This document shows, one piece after another, positions 33,251-46,514 of a DNA stretch of 64,000 bases. Under the pieces are notes generated by a model. It worked only from the letters and a program-made list of their open reading frames with translations, was not told the DNA's origin and did not search any database. The stretch covers positions 65,138,276-65,202,275 of the forward strand of contig NC_092861.1 of assembly GCF_032062135.1 (NCBI RefSeq), given 5' to 3'. How positions within the stretch are numbered: the stretch's first letter is position 1; each line of letters starts with the position of its first letter. The stretch comes from Pyxicephalus adspersus. Its lineage: Eukaryota; Chordata; Amphibia; Anura; Pyxicephalidae. The position numbers were made by a program, and so were the translations under genes.

Positions 33251-36200
33251 AAAACAAAATGTGTAATTCAAAATAGTGGTGGTGATAGTAGGAAATGAGA
33301 ATTGGCTTGTGGATACCGTATAGGTTAAGAATGTGTTTAACAATGAGCTAACAGTTGCTCTTGGGAACAAAGGGATCCTTCATAAGGTTAGACGCTTGCA
33401 ACAAACTGGAATGGATTTAATGTATTTCCCAGATTTTTTTACTGCATCTTTTCTAGGGCACATACAAATATTGAGGACTGATACAGTATATATTTATATA
33501 CAGGTAATAATTATATTTTTAACAACAGGGATCTCTGACAGGCCATGAACCCTAAAAGTCTATAAATGTGGTTTACAAATTTCTAAATATTTTTTTAAAT
33601 TCTAATTTTTAATCAAGCTTCAAGTTCTTTTACGACTAAAGCATTGATCCTAGCTTTCTGGGATTCTCTTTTGGTAGTTTCATAAGATATGTGTTCTAAA
33701 TCTTTTGTTCTTTGACCTAGATTCTGCCAAGGAACCCATTGATAAATCTAGTATTTACCAGTTATGAATAAAAATAATTAATTATTTAAAGAAAAAAATG
33801 ATCACTATCACTCTCTATAAGTGCATGTATGTTTACATGTTTTATAAGCCTAAGAGGAAATTACACACATGACTTGCTTGCTACAAGAGTATGGACCTAA
33901 TATTGACTTTAAATATTTATATGGTTGTATATTAAGCAATTACAAATGTGCATTTCAGGGTTCAAGGTTAGGATAAAACTATATTCTGATTGCCAAATGA
34001 CAGATACATTATTCAGTTGTTGGTCTGTAGCAGAGACTTTACATACATCAACAGTTAGTACAAGAAAGCTGAATCAATTCCAGAATGAATGGAGCTTCTA
34101 TGTTAGAATGCATAAAACGATGTCAGCAATTTATAAGTAATTTATTAATAGTTTTTTCCATAACCCTCACTAGCTCTGCAAAATGCACAGTTTTTTTGCT
34201 ATTAATATTTCATTAAAATAAATTTGTGTCTAGTGTATACAATTTAAAAGGTTGGTAACATTCAATAAGCATGGGGAGAAATTTGATTAATTAAATGTAT
34301 TGATTATTTTTTTTTATTTCTAGGCTCATAAAGTATAAAGAGTCATCTATAGGTACAACTGTATTAAGTGGCCTTCTGGCTTTTTTTCATGTTATGGCCA
34401 TCTTGCCTTCTGGCCATGTTTACCATTTATTAGAAAATTGTAATGAAAATACTAATATCTATAATAACTTCAACTTTAGTAGGTTGCAGCAGATACTGAC
34501 TGATTTAGCAGAGCTCAGTAATTGTTATGATAACTTCAGATGATTGCAGAAAAACATAGAGTGAGACCTACATTGCTATAATGTAAATTCTACTATATCT
34601 TTCACCATTTTAGACTTATGTTATTGCCAGTAACAGCCTAGAGACTAAATGAATTAAGGCAAAGACCCTTACATGTGCTTCTTTGTTAGTTGGTTAATGC
34701 TTGGGCATAGCACTGAACCATTTTCAATGACAAAATGTATCTTCCACATTGCAGGTTATTTGATTAATTTAAAATGGTGCTGCCACATTGGATTTCACAA
34801 ATTCAGTGTGTCTTAAGGAGCTAAATTGTAGGCATTTTAAATTTTGCCCATGACAATGCAGACTGTTGGACCATACCTTTAATTTTCCAATGGCTTTCCC
34901 TGAGCATTAGAAATCTAAAATGAATGCAAACACTAGAAAACGGTTTTAAATTCCCTGGTTAAAAAAAGAGTGTGTTGATACCATCAAATAATAATATTTA
35001 TAATTATATAAATAATAATTATTAACACTGACACATATATCTGCATATGATTATAATTTACATCTCTAAGGAGATGTTTCCACTCAGGAACTGGGCAATC
35101 TCACAATATTTTTTAGGCTGCATTAATTGAGGTTATCTGTGTTGGGCTTAACTGAGTGATTAAAATAATGTCTATATTCACCTAAAAAGTCCAGCCATTC
35201 CCAAGTAAAAAGCCAGTTTTATTTTTTTGCCTTGCACTTAAAATGGTATTCAATGTGGACACAGAACTTCACCCTATTTACTGAGCTAAGTAAACATACA
35301 TTTTGCAGACTGAACACTCTCTAATCTCTAGATGCTCCTTCCACTTGTATAATAAACAAAACTACATTTGATTTCACCTGAAGAAAATCTTATCAATTTT
35401 AAAACAGTCTTAAAAATTGCAAAATGTAAATCTTTGATCCATATAGGTGATAATATATAGGTAATATAAGAAAAGCTCTTAGTTAAATTGCAAGGTAAAA
35501 CTGTGAAAGCTGTTTTATTACAGGAGTACAATGTACGTACTTCACAGGGTTGACTAACTTTTCTCTCATAAATATTTGTTAAATGTATGTTCGTTATATA
35601 GAAAGTTTTAAAAAGTCACAGGTATGTTTTTCCTAACACAGTTTGTAACCCTGGTCCCAGATCCACTGAAGAGTCACAATGCAGTATAGGAAATGGGATC
35701 TGGAGATGGCGACCTTCCACAACAGGTGATGGGTAGAATAGAGATGAAGAGGTCAACAACTGTTTCATGCAAACAGGAAAGGCAGCCATCCGTCCTTGCC
35801 ATTTTTTCATCAATTTCAATGTCCTTTTAATTCCCTAAATTCATGTCATTCTTCATTTCAGTTATTTATATTTTTACTGTGCCTTCAAGTTGCTCAGTTG
35901 TTTACAGTATTTTCCTAACTACTTAGTAATAGCTCATTCTTGTGTCTGTCATCTCTGTTCAAATTGCTTTTAAATGAGTTGACGTGACTTGAGATGCCGG
36001 AGGATCTCACAGCTTCAGTTATTGAAACTTGTTATTTTTTGCCTTTGGCTCATATGTCACATTTGGCTACGTTATATTTGCATTCTCATTAAACATTTAT
36101 TAAATATTTTTCTTACATTTCAGTGTATTGCCCAGTTTAAATCATAGCTATCAAACACAGATACAGATGATATACAGTGGTGGATATCCAATACTGCTAC

Positions 36201-38690
36201 AATAAAAAGAAACACTCCAAGGCATCTGTACAGGTTTTTATATCACTGTTTATTTGTATGAACCTAGAAATCTACGTGCACATGGAAATTCATATATATT
36301 TATTTTTAACACCACCTGGGCATTTACTAAAAAGAATCTTGTTTGACAGTTCTGTGCTTGAAGAGCTTGAGCCTTCTCTGCGTTCCTGAATACCATTGCA
36401 TTTTTCTGTCCCCTGTTGCTGATTTTAGTTTGTTCTGGCTGTCTTGTTTTGTCTGTGTTCACTGGACCCTGAATTATGAATCTGTGCTGTCTGAACCATC
36501 TCTGTGGCTCATTTATGAGCCATCTACCTTTGCCACATGTCCTTACATGTAATAGTCTATGTCAAGAGTACTATCCTGTTGACTGTTTCGGCTTACTTAT
36601 TTTTAAATAAAGCGCATTAAAATGTGCTTTAGGCCTTCCATTAATTTATTTAGCAAATATGTACACTTTACATGACATGCATTAGCTACAAGCTAGTTAG
36701 TTGCAAACTGAGTTTTGTTCTCTGGGTGAAATGGAGAATTTCTTTAACAAAAAAATAAATTCTGTTACATTCACCCCGAGGAAAAAACTGTATGATGGAA
36801 AAAACTGTCAGAAGAAATTATTACTACTATTAGATTGTACACAGCAATTGTTTGAAGATTGGACTGCCCAAACTTTTGTCATATCAAGGAGAGGCTGGCC
36901 ACTGTATGTGAGTGTATTTTCCGTGAGCACATAGTTTGAGTTACTAAAATGTGTTTACCACCACATTACAAAGATTGTAGAGCAGAAAAACTACAACAAT
37001 GACCATGCTCAATTGCCTGACAGCTGTGGAAGTGCTTATTTGTATACCGTTGGGTGACTTATGGTCAAGTATTGTGAAAAGGCACAGTAAAGAACAAATA
37101 CCATGTATCGTGCACATAATCGTATCTGCAATCTAAAACTTTTATTTTTGTCTTGTGTGTATTTCTGTTTTTTTTTATTAGGAACATACACTCCGGATTT
37201 GTTTTGGTGACCATTGTCATTGGGACTAAAACCAACAGGAAAAACAAAACCATGATTTGCTAACAGAATGGGAGTATATAGAACAAGTGGCGAACGTAGT
37301 CAACAGTAGGCACCTTTGCATAACTGATTTGCCCCCCCTCTTTAATTCCCCAGTGAACTGGCTTCGGGTACCTGTGGGGGCCCCTTGTGGCTGATGAGGG
37401 TATGGAGACCTCGTGCAGTGACACGCCTTGCACCTACCTATGTCCTGTACAGGTCATTTTCCAATAGGAATACTTGTTGCATTGCTTTGACCTTAGAAAG
37501 ATTTTTTTCTCTCCTTCCTACTGAGCCAACAAAACAAGAAGTTTCCCTAATGGGTCTCAGATAAAGACAAAACTGCAGACTATATCTGATCTTGTTATAA
37601 AACAAACAATAAAATATTTCTAAAGTTATTTTCTTACTGTCAAAAATTTTATTAAAAATCAATAAAATTAATTAAAATAAAAGGGTAACAAGTTAAGGCA
37701 AGATGCTCAGGTGAATAGGTGTATTCTGACATGAACATTGATGACCGCTGCTCACTCACAGATCTGGACTGGTAAAATTGCATGTTTTCAGTCTGCCCCC
37801 ACTTACCATTGTTAACGGCAAAGAATGAAAATGAATAAACAATGTAATCTTGTGCAGCAAAAATACATTATGCAGTATGGTGTAACATATTACAAAAATG
37901 CTATCTAAGTTTTTTATTCCTCCACACCTGTATATTTCATTTGTTTTATAGACTGTGCGTTTCAGTTGGTGATGCTTTACTAATGTCTATTTCCTTGCTA
38001 TCGTTTGTTCTCTCCAAAGGCATCTGAAAATATTTAACTGCTGCACATGCCTGGTCCCCAGAGTTAATATGTGAAATACTTTTAAATCATGCAACACAGC
38101 TACTGAATGTACATGTTGTTTCCCCTTGCTTGCACTTGACCAAAATAATGGAGGGGAGAAACAATAAATTCAACAAGCACCAATTACTCACGCTAAAATG
38201 TCAGAACAAGGGTGATACTCCTGCCCTGAATAAAACACTGAAGGGCAAGGAAGATTATTTTTCAGAGAGCCATTTTTGGAGCCTTGCCACTGGAGTAGTG
38301 AGTAATGTTCTTCACTTAGATTCATGTTACAAAGACATTTCTCCAGAATGCTAAAGAGGAATGGTGTAACTATAGCAGAGACAAGCTTTGTTCAAATAGG
38401 ACAAACAGACAATCTGTTTGCTTGATTATCAAGATATGAAATAAAATAATATGATTAATTCTGCATAGTGCTTCCTAAATTTGTAACTTTTGTCATCACA
38501 ACTCACAAATCGAGTTAGCTAGAGAACACATATTAAATGTGATATAACAGATTTTACCAGAAAATATGCAGATTTCAATTTTCATTTATTCATGACATGT
38601 TACAGTAGTAGACTCCAACTGTATTTTACAGTATGTTTATAACAGATAACAAACCAGATAGATAGATGAATAACAAATAGGTACTTATTT
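33250..38690. other. intron 4, no gene or named repeat
   Basis: AT-rich. A GC-richer patch at about 37.29-37.44 kb (cttcgggtacctgtgggggc) may be a transposon relic. No coding signal. Confidence 0.5.
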
Positions 38691-38693
38691 GGG

Positions 38694-38830
38694 GTCTATT
38701 TATAAAGCAGGCAATCTGATATTCATTGAAACATTCCCTGGTGGAGAATCAATTACTGCCAGTGAAACACATGATCTTCATTATTCTTCACCTAAGAATT
38801 TGAATGACAGATTCACTGCTTGATAATGCA
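38694..38830. mobile_element. foldback MITE, related to 32.0 kb
   Basis: gtctatttataaagcaggca and the diverged right end (agattcactgcttgataatg) form an inverted repeat. Inner arms are caatctgatattcattgaaa against tttgaatgacagattc, and tggtggagaatca against tattcttcacct. Confidence 0.65.
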
Positions 38831-39100
38831 CATTGGATAATCCTTCCTGAGAGATTTGTTGAATGCATCCTAAATATAAGACAAGGGTTTATATGCTAAA
38901 TTCCCATTTAAGTGTATTTAAAGGCAAATGTTGAAATTTAACCATTGATAGCTTGCCACAGGTTCAGAAACTGTACAAACTTTTTACTGTTGTTAGGTTT
39001 ATCTATCTAATTTTATGTGGTGATCCTATCAACAAGAATACTGTTTGTCACCTATGTAGTATGCTCCAGGGAACTACAGGCTCATAACCTGACACACAGA

Positions 39101-39312
39101 GGGTCTGATTTATTAAAGCTTGCCATGCCTGGAAAAGACAGGCTATCATAGGATAACCTGGGTAATCCAACACACCTAGAATGGATTTCTTAAAAATCAT
39201 ATTAGTTGGCAAGTTTTCAGTTCTGAGCAAGAATATATTAGGTTTGCTTTATCACTCAGGTTCCCAAATGATATTCTATATTATCCAGTCTTGGAAAGCT
39301 TTAAATCAGACC
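39101..39312. mobile_element. palindromic MITE, copy B
   Basis: Ends gggtctgatttattaaagct and agctttaaatcagacc, with inner aacctgggtaatccaac against ctttatcactcaggttcc. More diverged than copy A. Confidence 0.8.
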
Positions 39313-40429
39313 TAAAGTGTCTGCATGTTCATTGTCTTCATGCTGAGAAGGGTATATTTTTAAAGATGTGATTTTTTTGCCACCTTTTAGAAAACTGAGT
39401 GTACACAATGTAAAGTTTCACCTTGACTTAATTTGCTGCCTCTCTAGATAAATCCTGGTTGCTGTTGATATTTTAAAGTTCTGTAAAAGTGTAGGGTATT
39501 GTGAATAAAAATTCAGACACATCTGTCTCTAGTGCAGCCCCTACTATGCACATTGGAGGTTTAGGAGGAAATGTCACATTGTAGAATGATTAAAAAAGAA
39601 ATTGCAGTCCCAACAATATTCTTTGTTAGCAAAGAATCTTTGTCCAGCAAAAAATATCTGGTTGTGATGGTAGACAAAGACCAAATAGACTTCCTTATGG
39701 ATATTTTTTCTACTTTAGCAGTATGATGGAACCTATGCTATCTTCTTTTTGAAAGAATTCACTTAGTTTTTTTTTGATGTATTGCAGGTAAGCTGTTTAA
39801 TTTACATATGAGGTTTATACACAGACCATTTGCCTCGACTGGGTCAAATTTTACATCAAATATATAAATCACATACTAGTATTGAGGCAGTAAAGTTTAG
39901 CAATTTAGGATTTACTACAGGTGGCATGACTGCGTAGTACCTAGCATAGGTCCCCACTAAGGATCCCCTTACTCTGATGTTTCACCCTAAATGGGCTATG
40001 GCTATGCTTATATTCTGACTATGCTCAGTGTCCTTTTACATGTGCTAGATGTAACTAGATCTAGGACATGCTCTAGACCCATCTGCACCCATGTCTGGCA
40101 GCACTGGCATATGATTTGGCTTTTTGAAGCAAGGTCATACAAGTGTAAATTCACATAAAGCCCAAGAGTCAAAAAGTTGTAATTGCTATAGGAGGTTGCA
40201 GGGTTCTTCTAACACAGGTGTTGGTGCTTATAACAAAATCTTATTACATTTTGGCTGTAAAAAATAATAAATACCATGTTGGAAAAGACTGAGACATTCT
40301 GCATATAATACCTTTTTGTACTGCTGGTGAGATCTTGTATACAATCCTTTGTACAGTCGCTTCATAGACAAATTATGATGATGTTATAAATGCTATGAAT
40401 TATGAACCTGACAAATAGATGACACGTAC

Positions 40430-40576
40430 CGGAACAAGGAATTTTTTAATCTCTTCCAAAGCATGACTCATACGTGAATAGGCTTCTCCCGGCGGAGCAA
40501 ACACTTCAATTAATACATGGAGTTCATCACTCAAGTGTGCATATTTTGCCTCTCCACTCTTTCTTAATTCTTCTTC
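40430..40576 (-). CDS. KHDRBS2: KHDRBS2 exon 4 (KH domain C-terminal half)
   Basis: Internal exon of 147 nt, 49 whole codons, phase 0 at both ends, starting [20 protein letters not shown] and ending EEIKKFLVP. It completes the KH fold: the variable loop, the strand [11 protein letters not shown] and the last helix [16 protein letters not shown]. The acceptor is tttttcag|GAA and the donor CCG|gtacgt, both strong. KYAHLSDEL and [11 protein letters not shown] match KHDRBS2; from memory KHDRBS3 has KYFHLNDDL and PPAEAYARMGH, so the paralogue assignment rests mainly on this exon. By memory the translated exon is identical to the human one, indicating purifying selection. Residues roughly 113-161. 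Confidence 0.97.
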
Positions 40577-40599
40577 CTGAAAAATGGCATGTATACAAA

Positions 40600-42330
40600 T
40601 GAGTTCTCTTCTGAAAATGATTCACAACCAAAGGACACATACAACCATAAATAGACCAGCTCCAAAAGAGTATGATATAGACAGAGAACAGATAGAATCT
40701 CTGCAGTAACATCTTTTTTATTTAGATTACTACAATGACAGCAGGAAAAAATTGTTTTTTTTCTGCAATCAATAACTCATCCACTCTAATAAACCTTTTA
40801 AATCATCCTATTGAAGAGTTCATAAACACCCATATCCTGAAAATTCCCAGCAATCAAATTAAGTGATATCACTGTAACTAATTACAATTGCAACAATTTA
40901 AAAAACATTAAATGACATGAATGATATTTTGCTCTCATTGGATCGAAATGAACCTAGATTGTGATCAATGTGAAACTTTCTAGTATTTCCCATGATAAAG
41001 TAGCTTAATTGCAGAGCGGTTAAAGAGAGGAATGCAATAGCTGTGACAAGCCTTGTGGGTTTTTTTTCCGTTTCTCTTTCTAATTCTTCTTCTGCTTCAC
41101 TACTCCATTTTCCTTCTTCTTTACATTGTATCTTCCTGATTTATATTTCCTCTTCTATTCCTTTTCATGTGTTTTGCTCATTTCCCTGCTGATCTGCGTT
41201 TGGGCGCAAACATTGGGGTTGTTGTGATCCTGAGGCTGTGACATTCTTTACACGTTCTCCAGTTTCATAATCATTTTTTTTTAATAACCTCAGTTTGTGA
41301 TAAAACATTGAAATCCTATATTCCAGTACTTAAAATCGATTGTACAAATCTAATTGCCTGTGATTTCATATGTGTTAGATTATTTAGGACACTTGTTATA
41401 CTTTTATTATACTGATAAAAATGTTTTAACACTACAATGTAAATTATATCTCATTCAAGGTACATACAGCTGGTTATCTATAACTCACAATAGGACATGG
41501 CCAGCAAATCTTTAGATTAAGTTCTCATATCAGATTAAAATGGGATAAGAGAAAACAGACGATAATCCAATTATGTAAAAGCAATGTTAGCTTTAGTAAA
41601 ATAAGTAATTCACATTAAAATCTGATAAAAATATGTGTGTATATCAATTGACAGTGGTTTCTTCAAACCTCCATCTCCAGCAAGCACCTCTTCATCTTTT
41701 TAAGATGAATCACTATACAGTGACAGATCTTACTATGGTGATTCATCTATAAGAAAGCCGTGCTTGTCCGCAGAACACATCACTGGATTTCTGCAGAAGC
41801 CACTAACAACTGATATTGACTTTATCTGTTTTAATACTTATTCCTAACTGTGTTATTCTATAGCTGGAGCACCCTCTATTTTCCTCCACTTTATTATCCT
41901 GTTTTTTAACCATCTGGTAGAAGAAACGGCTTGGGGAATAAATGATATCTGTGTAGAAATGAATATCTCTGCCTTCAAAATATTTGAGCTATGGTATAAG
42001 GTAGTGGGGTTAATTTACTAAAGGAGTCAGTGCCCTTCATTTTGAAAATCAATGATATTTAAAACTTTAAGGAAAGTATATGGGTGCATTTGTATCTACA
42101 TGTCCAAATTTTTTAACTTATATTTTATTAATTTACTTATTTAAAAAAATTATGCCACATCCCGTCACATCCATATATTATTCTTTATTTATTATTTATG
42201 TTAGACATAAAACCTAAAACTACATTACAATTAAACACAACTACATAATGACAATCATGAATAAAAACAGCAGTTAACGCTGCAATTCAATTGTATGCAA
42301 TTTTCATGGTCTTATACATATTCAATTCTA
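40600..42330. other. intron 3, no gene; one hairpin
   Basis: Only the hairpin at 41.7 kb stands out. No coding signal. Confidence 0.5.
41681..41766. repeat. imperfect ~86-nt hairpin
   Basis: caagcac (41681-41687) pairs with gtgcttg (41760-41766), and agatgaatcactata (41703-41717) pairs with tatggtgattcatct (41734-41748; one wobble), with a 16-nt loop and a partly paired middle. The size is that of a pre-miRNA, but a decayed MITE is equally possible. Confidence 0.5.
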
Positions 42331-42337
42331 TGCAATT

Positions 42338-42603
42338 TGGATACTTGGTCCACTTTTTCAGCAAATAACAGTAACAAGACCTATAATTGTGTCCTGCTCC
42401 CTTGGTCGTTTTTTCTGCATATGTGAGCAAATTTGAAGAAAGGGCGCATCTCTGGCTGATTCATATGGTATGATGTATAGAATTTTTGTATCTATTTTTA
42501 AAAGGCAATATATGCAAAGTATATTTATTGTTATTGTTTAAATGATGTTTGTAACTTTAGGTCTTGTTACTGTTATTTCCTGAAAAAGCTGAACAAGTAT
42601 CCA
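42338..42603. repeat. inverted repeat with hammerhead-like motif
   Basis: The minus strand of 42338-42384 (taggtcttgttactgttatt, tgctgaaaaagtgg) matches the plus strand of 42558-42603 (same start, cctgaaaaagctg). The 46-bp arms are about 85% identical and separated by 173 bp. Directly after the right arm, gaaacgtgttgag (42605) follows the ctgaaaa core (42580), as in the 20.4-kb and 3.7-kb motifs. Confidence 0.65.
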
Positions 42604-42709
42604 TGAAACGTGTTGAGTTGATGATGTTGTGTATATTTTGATTCATTAAAAGTCCCAATAATTACAATTTAGGTTTACATGTGCAAGTTACTATACTTTC
42701 AAAAAAAAA

Positions 42710-44785
42710 AAATGAGTGTTACTTTAAACATCTTGGAAAAAACAGCACAAATGAGCTCACTGCTATGCAAAACACAATTGAACCCACTACTATGATCTGC
42801 ATAGCATGTTAATCTTCACAAAGGTCTGTCCCTTAATTCTTGGAAGTACACTTACCTGAGAGAAGCCCTAAAGGCTAACTATTTTATTAGGCAAATAACA
42901 TCTTTAGAATTCTAGTCAATGATGGTAGCTGCTAAGTTTCCCTAGTTTTAAATATTTTTGTACCCAACAGTTATTTACCTGCTTGTCTGCCTATATCTCT
43001 TCAGAACCCTAAATTCACTTTTGGTGGATACATCTTAATAACCTATTAAACATTTTTAAAAGCTCATAGCAAAGAAATGAAATGATCTATTTATTCCATA
43101 GATGTAACGGGTTGCTGATATTGGACATATTTATCTATTATGTTACATTGTCTTACCTGAAACAAAATGATTCTTACCGAAGCAAAAAGGAAGTAAAATT
43201 AATAAATCATGCTATGTATCAGATAAAACAGGTTATTGAATCATATTGTTCCTCCATTGCATTTAAATCAAAAGCAATCAAAATTTCAATTAGTTAATCA
43301 GTAGTTTCAACTAAATACAGACTAATTAGTGTAATTTATGGTGGAAGCTCTGCAATGGGTCTGTAGTTCAGTATGCACTTTATGCAATTAATTAAACAGA
43401 GTTCTGTGCCCAGAAGCCAGGAAGAAATCTATGACCCATTGAGCTTCTGTTGTGAGCTACAGTACAATAAAATCATGAAGTCAGACAGAAATTTGATTTG
43501 AAGTTAGAACAGATATATAATTAAGAGAAGAATGGTGTCCAAGCACTTCACCAGAAATTTATTTTTTGAAATGATTTAACCTGTTGTCCAATATTTTGAA
43601 GAACAAGAAAATAGTAACAACAAACACAACAAAAATATTTCTGCCACAAGGCTGGGTAGAATTTCATCTTAAATACGGCTTTCCTTTTTTGAAATTGCCT
43701 TGTTGCACACTTGTTGCAACACTTTGGAAGACAGCCCTCCTGTTAACAATGACTGACTTTACGTGTCACTGTAGTATGCATGCTCTATATGAAAAAAGAG
43801 CTTGGTGTAATCGGTATCTTTTCCCTTAAAGTACAGCTAGCATCAAAAATATTTGTGTTACTCTTTTGGATGTTAGGTAATGTGTAACATAGATACTTAT
43901 TATCCATCGTACTGATTCAAGACCTCCCCCGACAATCCTTTCGTAGGATTTACTTTTGGAAAATGTGGGATTTTTTTCACCCATTGTAAATCAATTTTAA
44001 GCATCTACCTCCTGGACTAGAATGCTGACACGATAATGAAATCATAGGTGCCATTGCAGTTCCTTTACTGTTTACAATCAGAACCAATCAGTATTTGCTG
44101 CAGCTTTGCAACTTGTGACTGGTTGTGATCTTTGGAGGAGGGGAGATTAAAAAAAAGCTGATCCCTGCTGCAAACTGATATCTCAGGCCACCTAAGCCAC
44201 ATTAAAAAAATAATATATATATTATAAATTAAACTGTTTTCATTGAATTGTAACATTGTCAGGAATTTAAAGACTAGTATATACTAAAAGATCCACTTTA
44301 ATTTAGATTACAGACATGTGCCTATGATCACTTAAATGGAGGACCACAGACAGACGCTGATGGCCTTAGGGCAGAAATATAGCTCCCAGACCTTCATACC
44401 TAATAAAGGCAGCTTTAAACATAATGTTTCAGAACTACTAAATTTGGTATTCTGTTGGCATTTTTATTCAATATTAAACTGCAATTTTTTTAAAACACAA
44501 AACTGTATCTTGAAATTGCATTTTTGATAATGTAAAAAAATTGCTTTAACCTGTTTAAATATCATAAACATTTAGTGCTAGGCAAACATTGCTTCTTTTT
44601 GACACAATGCAAAATTAATTGTTGAAGCTTCTCATTATAGAAAATTAAAATAATTTATTACATCTCTTGTGAGTCTTAATCAGTTTATAATTTAAAAAGC
44701 ATGTACAGATTTAGGTTCTTGCTACAAATAGTTTACAAATAAAACACAGTAGAAAATAGTATAGGATTTAAACAATTCAATTCAA
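42710..44785. other. intron 3, nothing recognised
   Basis: AT-rich sequence without repeat families or a coding signal that I can support. Confidence 0.5.
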
Positions 44786-44790
44786 TATAC

Positions 44791-45512
44791 TGTTGGTCGC
44801 CAACCTTTTCGGAACAGCGGACCACTGAATTAGCCAACTCTGAACCACGCATTCGCGGGAAGCTTGTTGTCACTCAAAGGGTAAGAAATTTTCCCTTTAG
44901 TGATGTCATTGTCCCTTTAGTGTGTCGTTCCAGAACCCTCCCCCTCTCCCATCGCAGATCTAAGCCTCTGATGGGAGAGTGGGCAGGTTATGTTGAGACA
45001 CAACCTGCCCACCGCCCTGAGCCAGGGATCTGTACAGGAGACATGGTCCGCAGCTCTGGCCGGTGTGTCCCCCCAGCGGGGTCCTTCTCCTGTTTCCGCT
45101 CGGGGGTGCACCGGCCAGAGCCGCGGACCACCAAAATTTTCAAACACTGGTTTACAATATATTTTTGTACTTGCTCCTTGACAAACCATCTTACAGGTGG
45201 GCTGCGAGAGCACAGAGACCAGCAGTGGTCCATGGCTCTAGCGGTGCACCCCCCAGCAGGGTCCGGAGAAGGACCCCGTTTGGGGGGGCGCACCGGCCAG
45301 AGGGCGGACCATTTCTCCCGCAAGGATTGGAGGACACAACCTGCCTACTCTCCCATCGCAGGCCCAGACCTGCGTTGGGAGAGTGTGGGGGGGGGTTCTG
45401 GCATCATGATGTCACTCAGGGGGAAGTTTCTTCCCCTTTGAGTGACAGGACTCTGGATCGTGCATGCATAGATTTAATGGTTTGCAAAGCTCCAAAAGGT
45501 TGGGGACCACTG
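44791..45512. mobile_element. non-autonomous hAT relic (about 720 bp)
   Basis: Left end gttggtcgccaaccttttcg and right end aaaggttggggaccactg form the hAT-type inverted end (cagtggtccccaacc). GC-rich, with internal hairpins (actctcccatcgcagg against cctgcgttgggagagt; tctcccatc against gatgggaga). The segment ggccagag...gcggacca occurs in both orientations. No 8-bp target duplication could be confirmed. Three overlapping open frames of 110-170 codons are artefacts of its GC content. Confidence 0.75.
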
Positions 45513-45894
45513 CTGTAGTACATGAAGGTGGAAATCATTGTTTAAAAAGGCCATGCAAAAAGGCTTTTGGTCATTTGTTAACAAATGATCAGCCCATTAG
45601 TTAATCACTTTTATGCTAATATTTTTGTCCACTCTTAGATTCATGTTTGGCTATCTACTCGATGACAGGTTGCAATAGCTGTTTACTATCTACATGAACC
45701 TAAGTCAAATTATTTTGAAAAACCAGGTAAGTACAGCCTGGTGACCGTGGCAACTTTGCTGTCACAGCTGATTAGAGGTACGCGGGTGCCTCCAATAAGA
45801 TGTGACTGCAGGCCACTGCAGGCCAGAGGCACTTGCTCATTCCTTCTTCAGAATACTTCCTACTAATATCCTTAAAGTGTTAATCCCCCTCAAA

Positions 45895-45920
45895 TATATA
45901 TATATATATATATATATATA
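45895..45920. repeat. (TA)n microsatellite at a Tc1 target
   Basis: TA run directly left of the Tc1 element; a shorter run continues at its right end (46502-46514), so the element inserted into a TA repeat. Confidence 0.9.
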
Positions 45921-46502
45921 CAGTTAGGTCCATAAATATTTGGACAGAGACTTTTTTCTATTTTGGTTCTGTACATTACTGCAGTTAATTTTGCTGAGTT
46001 CACCAGTGCTTTGTTTTTTTCTCATGATGTACCAAACTGTAGATTTTGCCACTCCTAATATTGTAGCAATTTCTCAGATGGGTTTTTTCTGTTTTTGCAG
46101 CCTAAGGATGGCTTGTTTCACCTGCATGGAGAGCTCCTTTGACCGCATGTTGTCTGTTCACAGCAAAATCTTCCACATACAAGCATCCTCCCCCCTTCAA
46201 ATCAATTCCAGGCCTTTTATCTGCTTAATTGATATTTGACATAACGAAGGAATTGCCCACACCAGCCCATGAAATAGCCTTTCAGTCAATTGTCAAAGTA
46301 GCCCTTGAAATGAAGTGATTGTGTAAAAAAAGGCTTAGTTCCTCACATTTTTATGCAATCTTTTTGTTCAGCCCACTGAATTAAAGCTGAAAGTCTGCAG
46401 TTCAACTGCATCTGAGTTGTTTCCTTTAAAATAATTGTGGTAATGTACAGAAACAAAATTAGAAAAAAGTTGTCTCTGTCCAAGTATTTATGGACCTCAC
46501 TG
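45921..46502 (-). mobile_element. Tc1/mariner element, internally deleted (582 bp)
   Basis: Ends cagttaggtccataaatatt and aagtatttatggacctcactg are inverted repeats of a widespread fish and frog Tc1-type family, flanked by TA repeats. Only the 5' part of the transposase remains, on the minus strand. The catalytic DDE part has been deleted. Confidence 0.9.
45985..46148 (-). pseudogene. Tc1 transposase N-terminal HTH fragment
   Basis: The ATG at 46146-46148 gives MRSKELSMQVKQAILRLQKQ, KKPI, an in-frame TGA, then EIATILGVAKSTVWYIMRKK. This is the first paired-like helix-turn-helix of Tc1-family transposases. The TGA most likely replaces an Arg codon (CGA) by one transition. Confidence 0.88.
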
Positions 46503-46514
46503 TATATATATATA

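Larger units (their letters stand above)
32402..40429 (-). other. KHDRBS2: KHDRBS2 intron 4 (8,028 bp)
   Basis: Phase-0 intron, gtacgt donor and ttttgcag acceptor. It has fewer recognisable repeats than its neighbours: a TTAA-family relic near 33 kb, a foldback MITE at 38.7 kb and a palindromic MITE at 39.1 kb. The stretch 33.25-38.69 kb shows no gene and no repeat I can name. Confidence 0.9.

Noticed and set aside
44920..45518. Overlapping open frames of 98-173 codons on both strands
   Set aside because: They lie within one GC-rich non-autonomous hAT relic; stop-poor because of composition, and frames on both strands are equally open.
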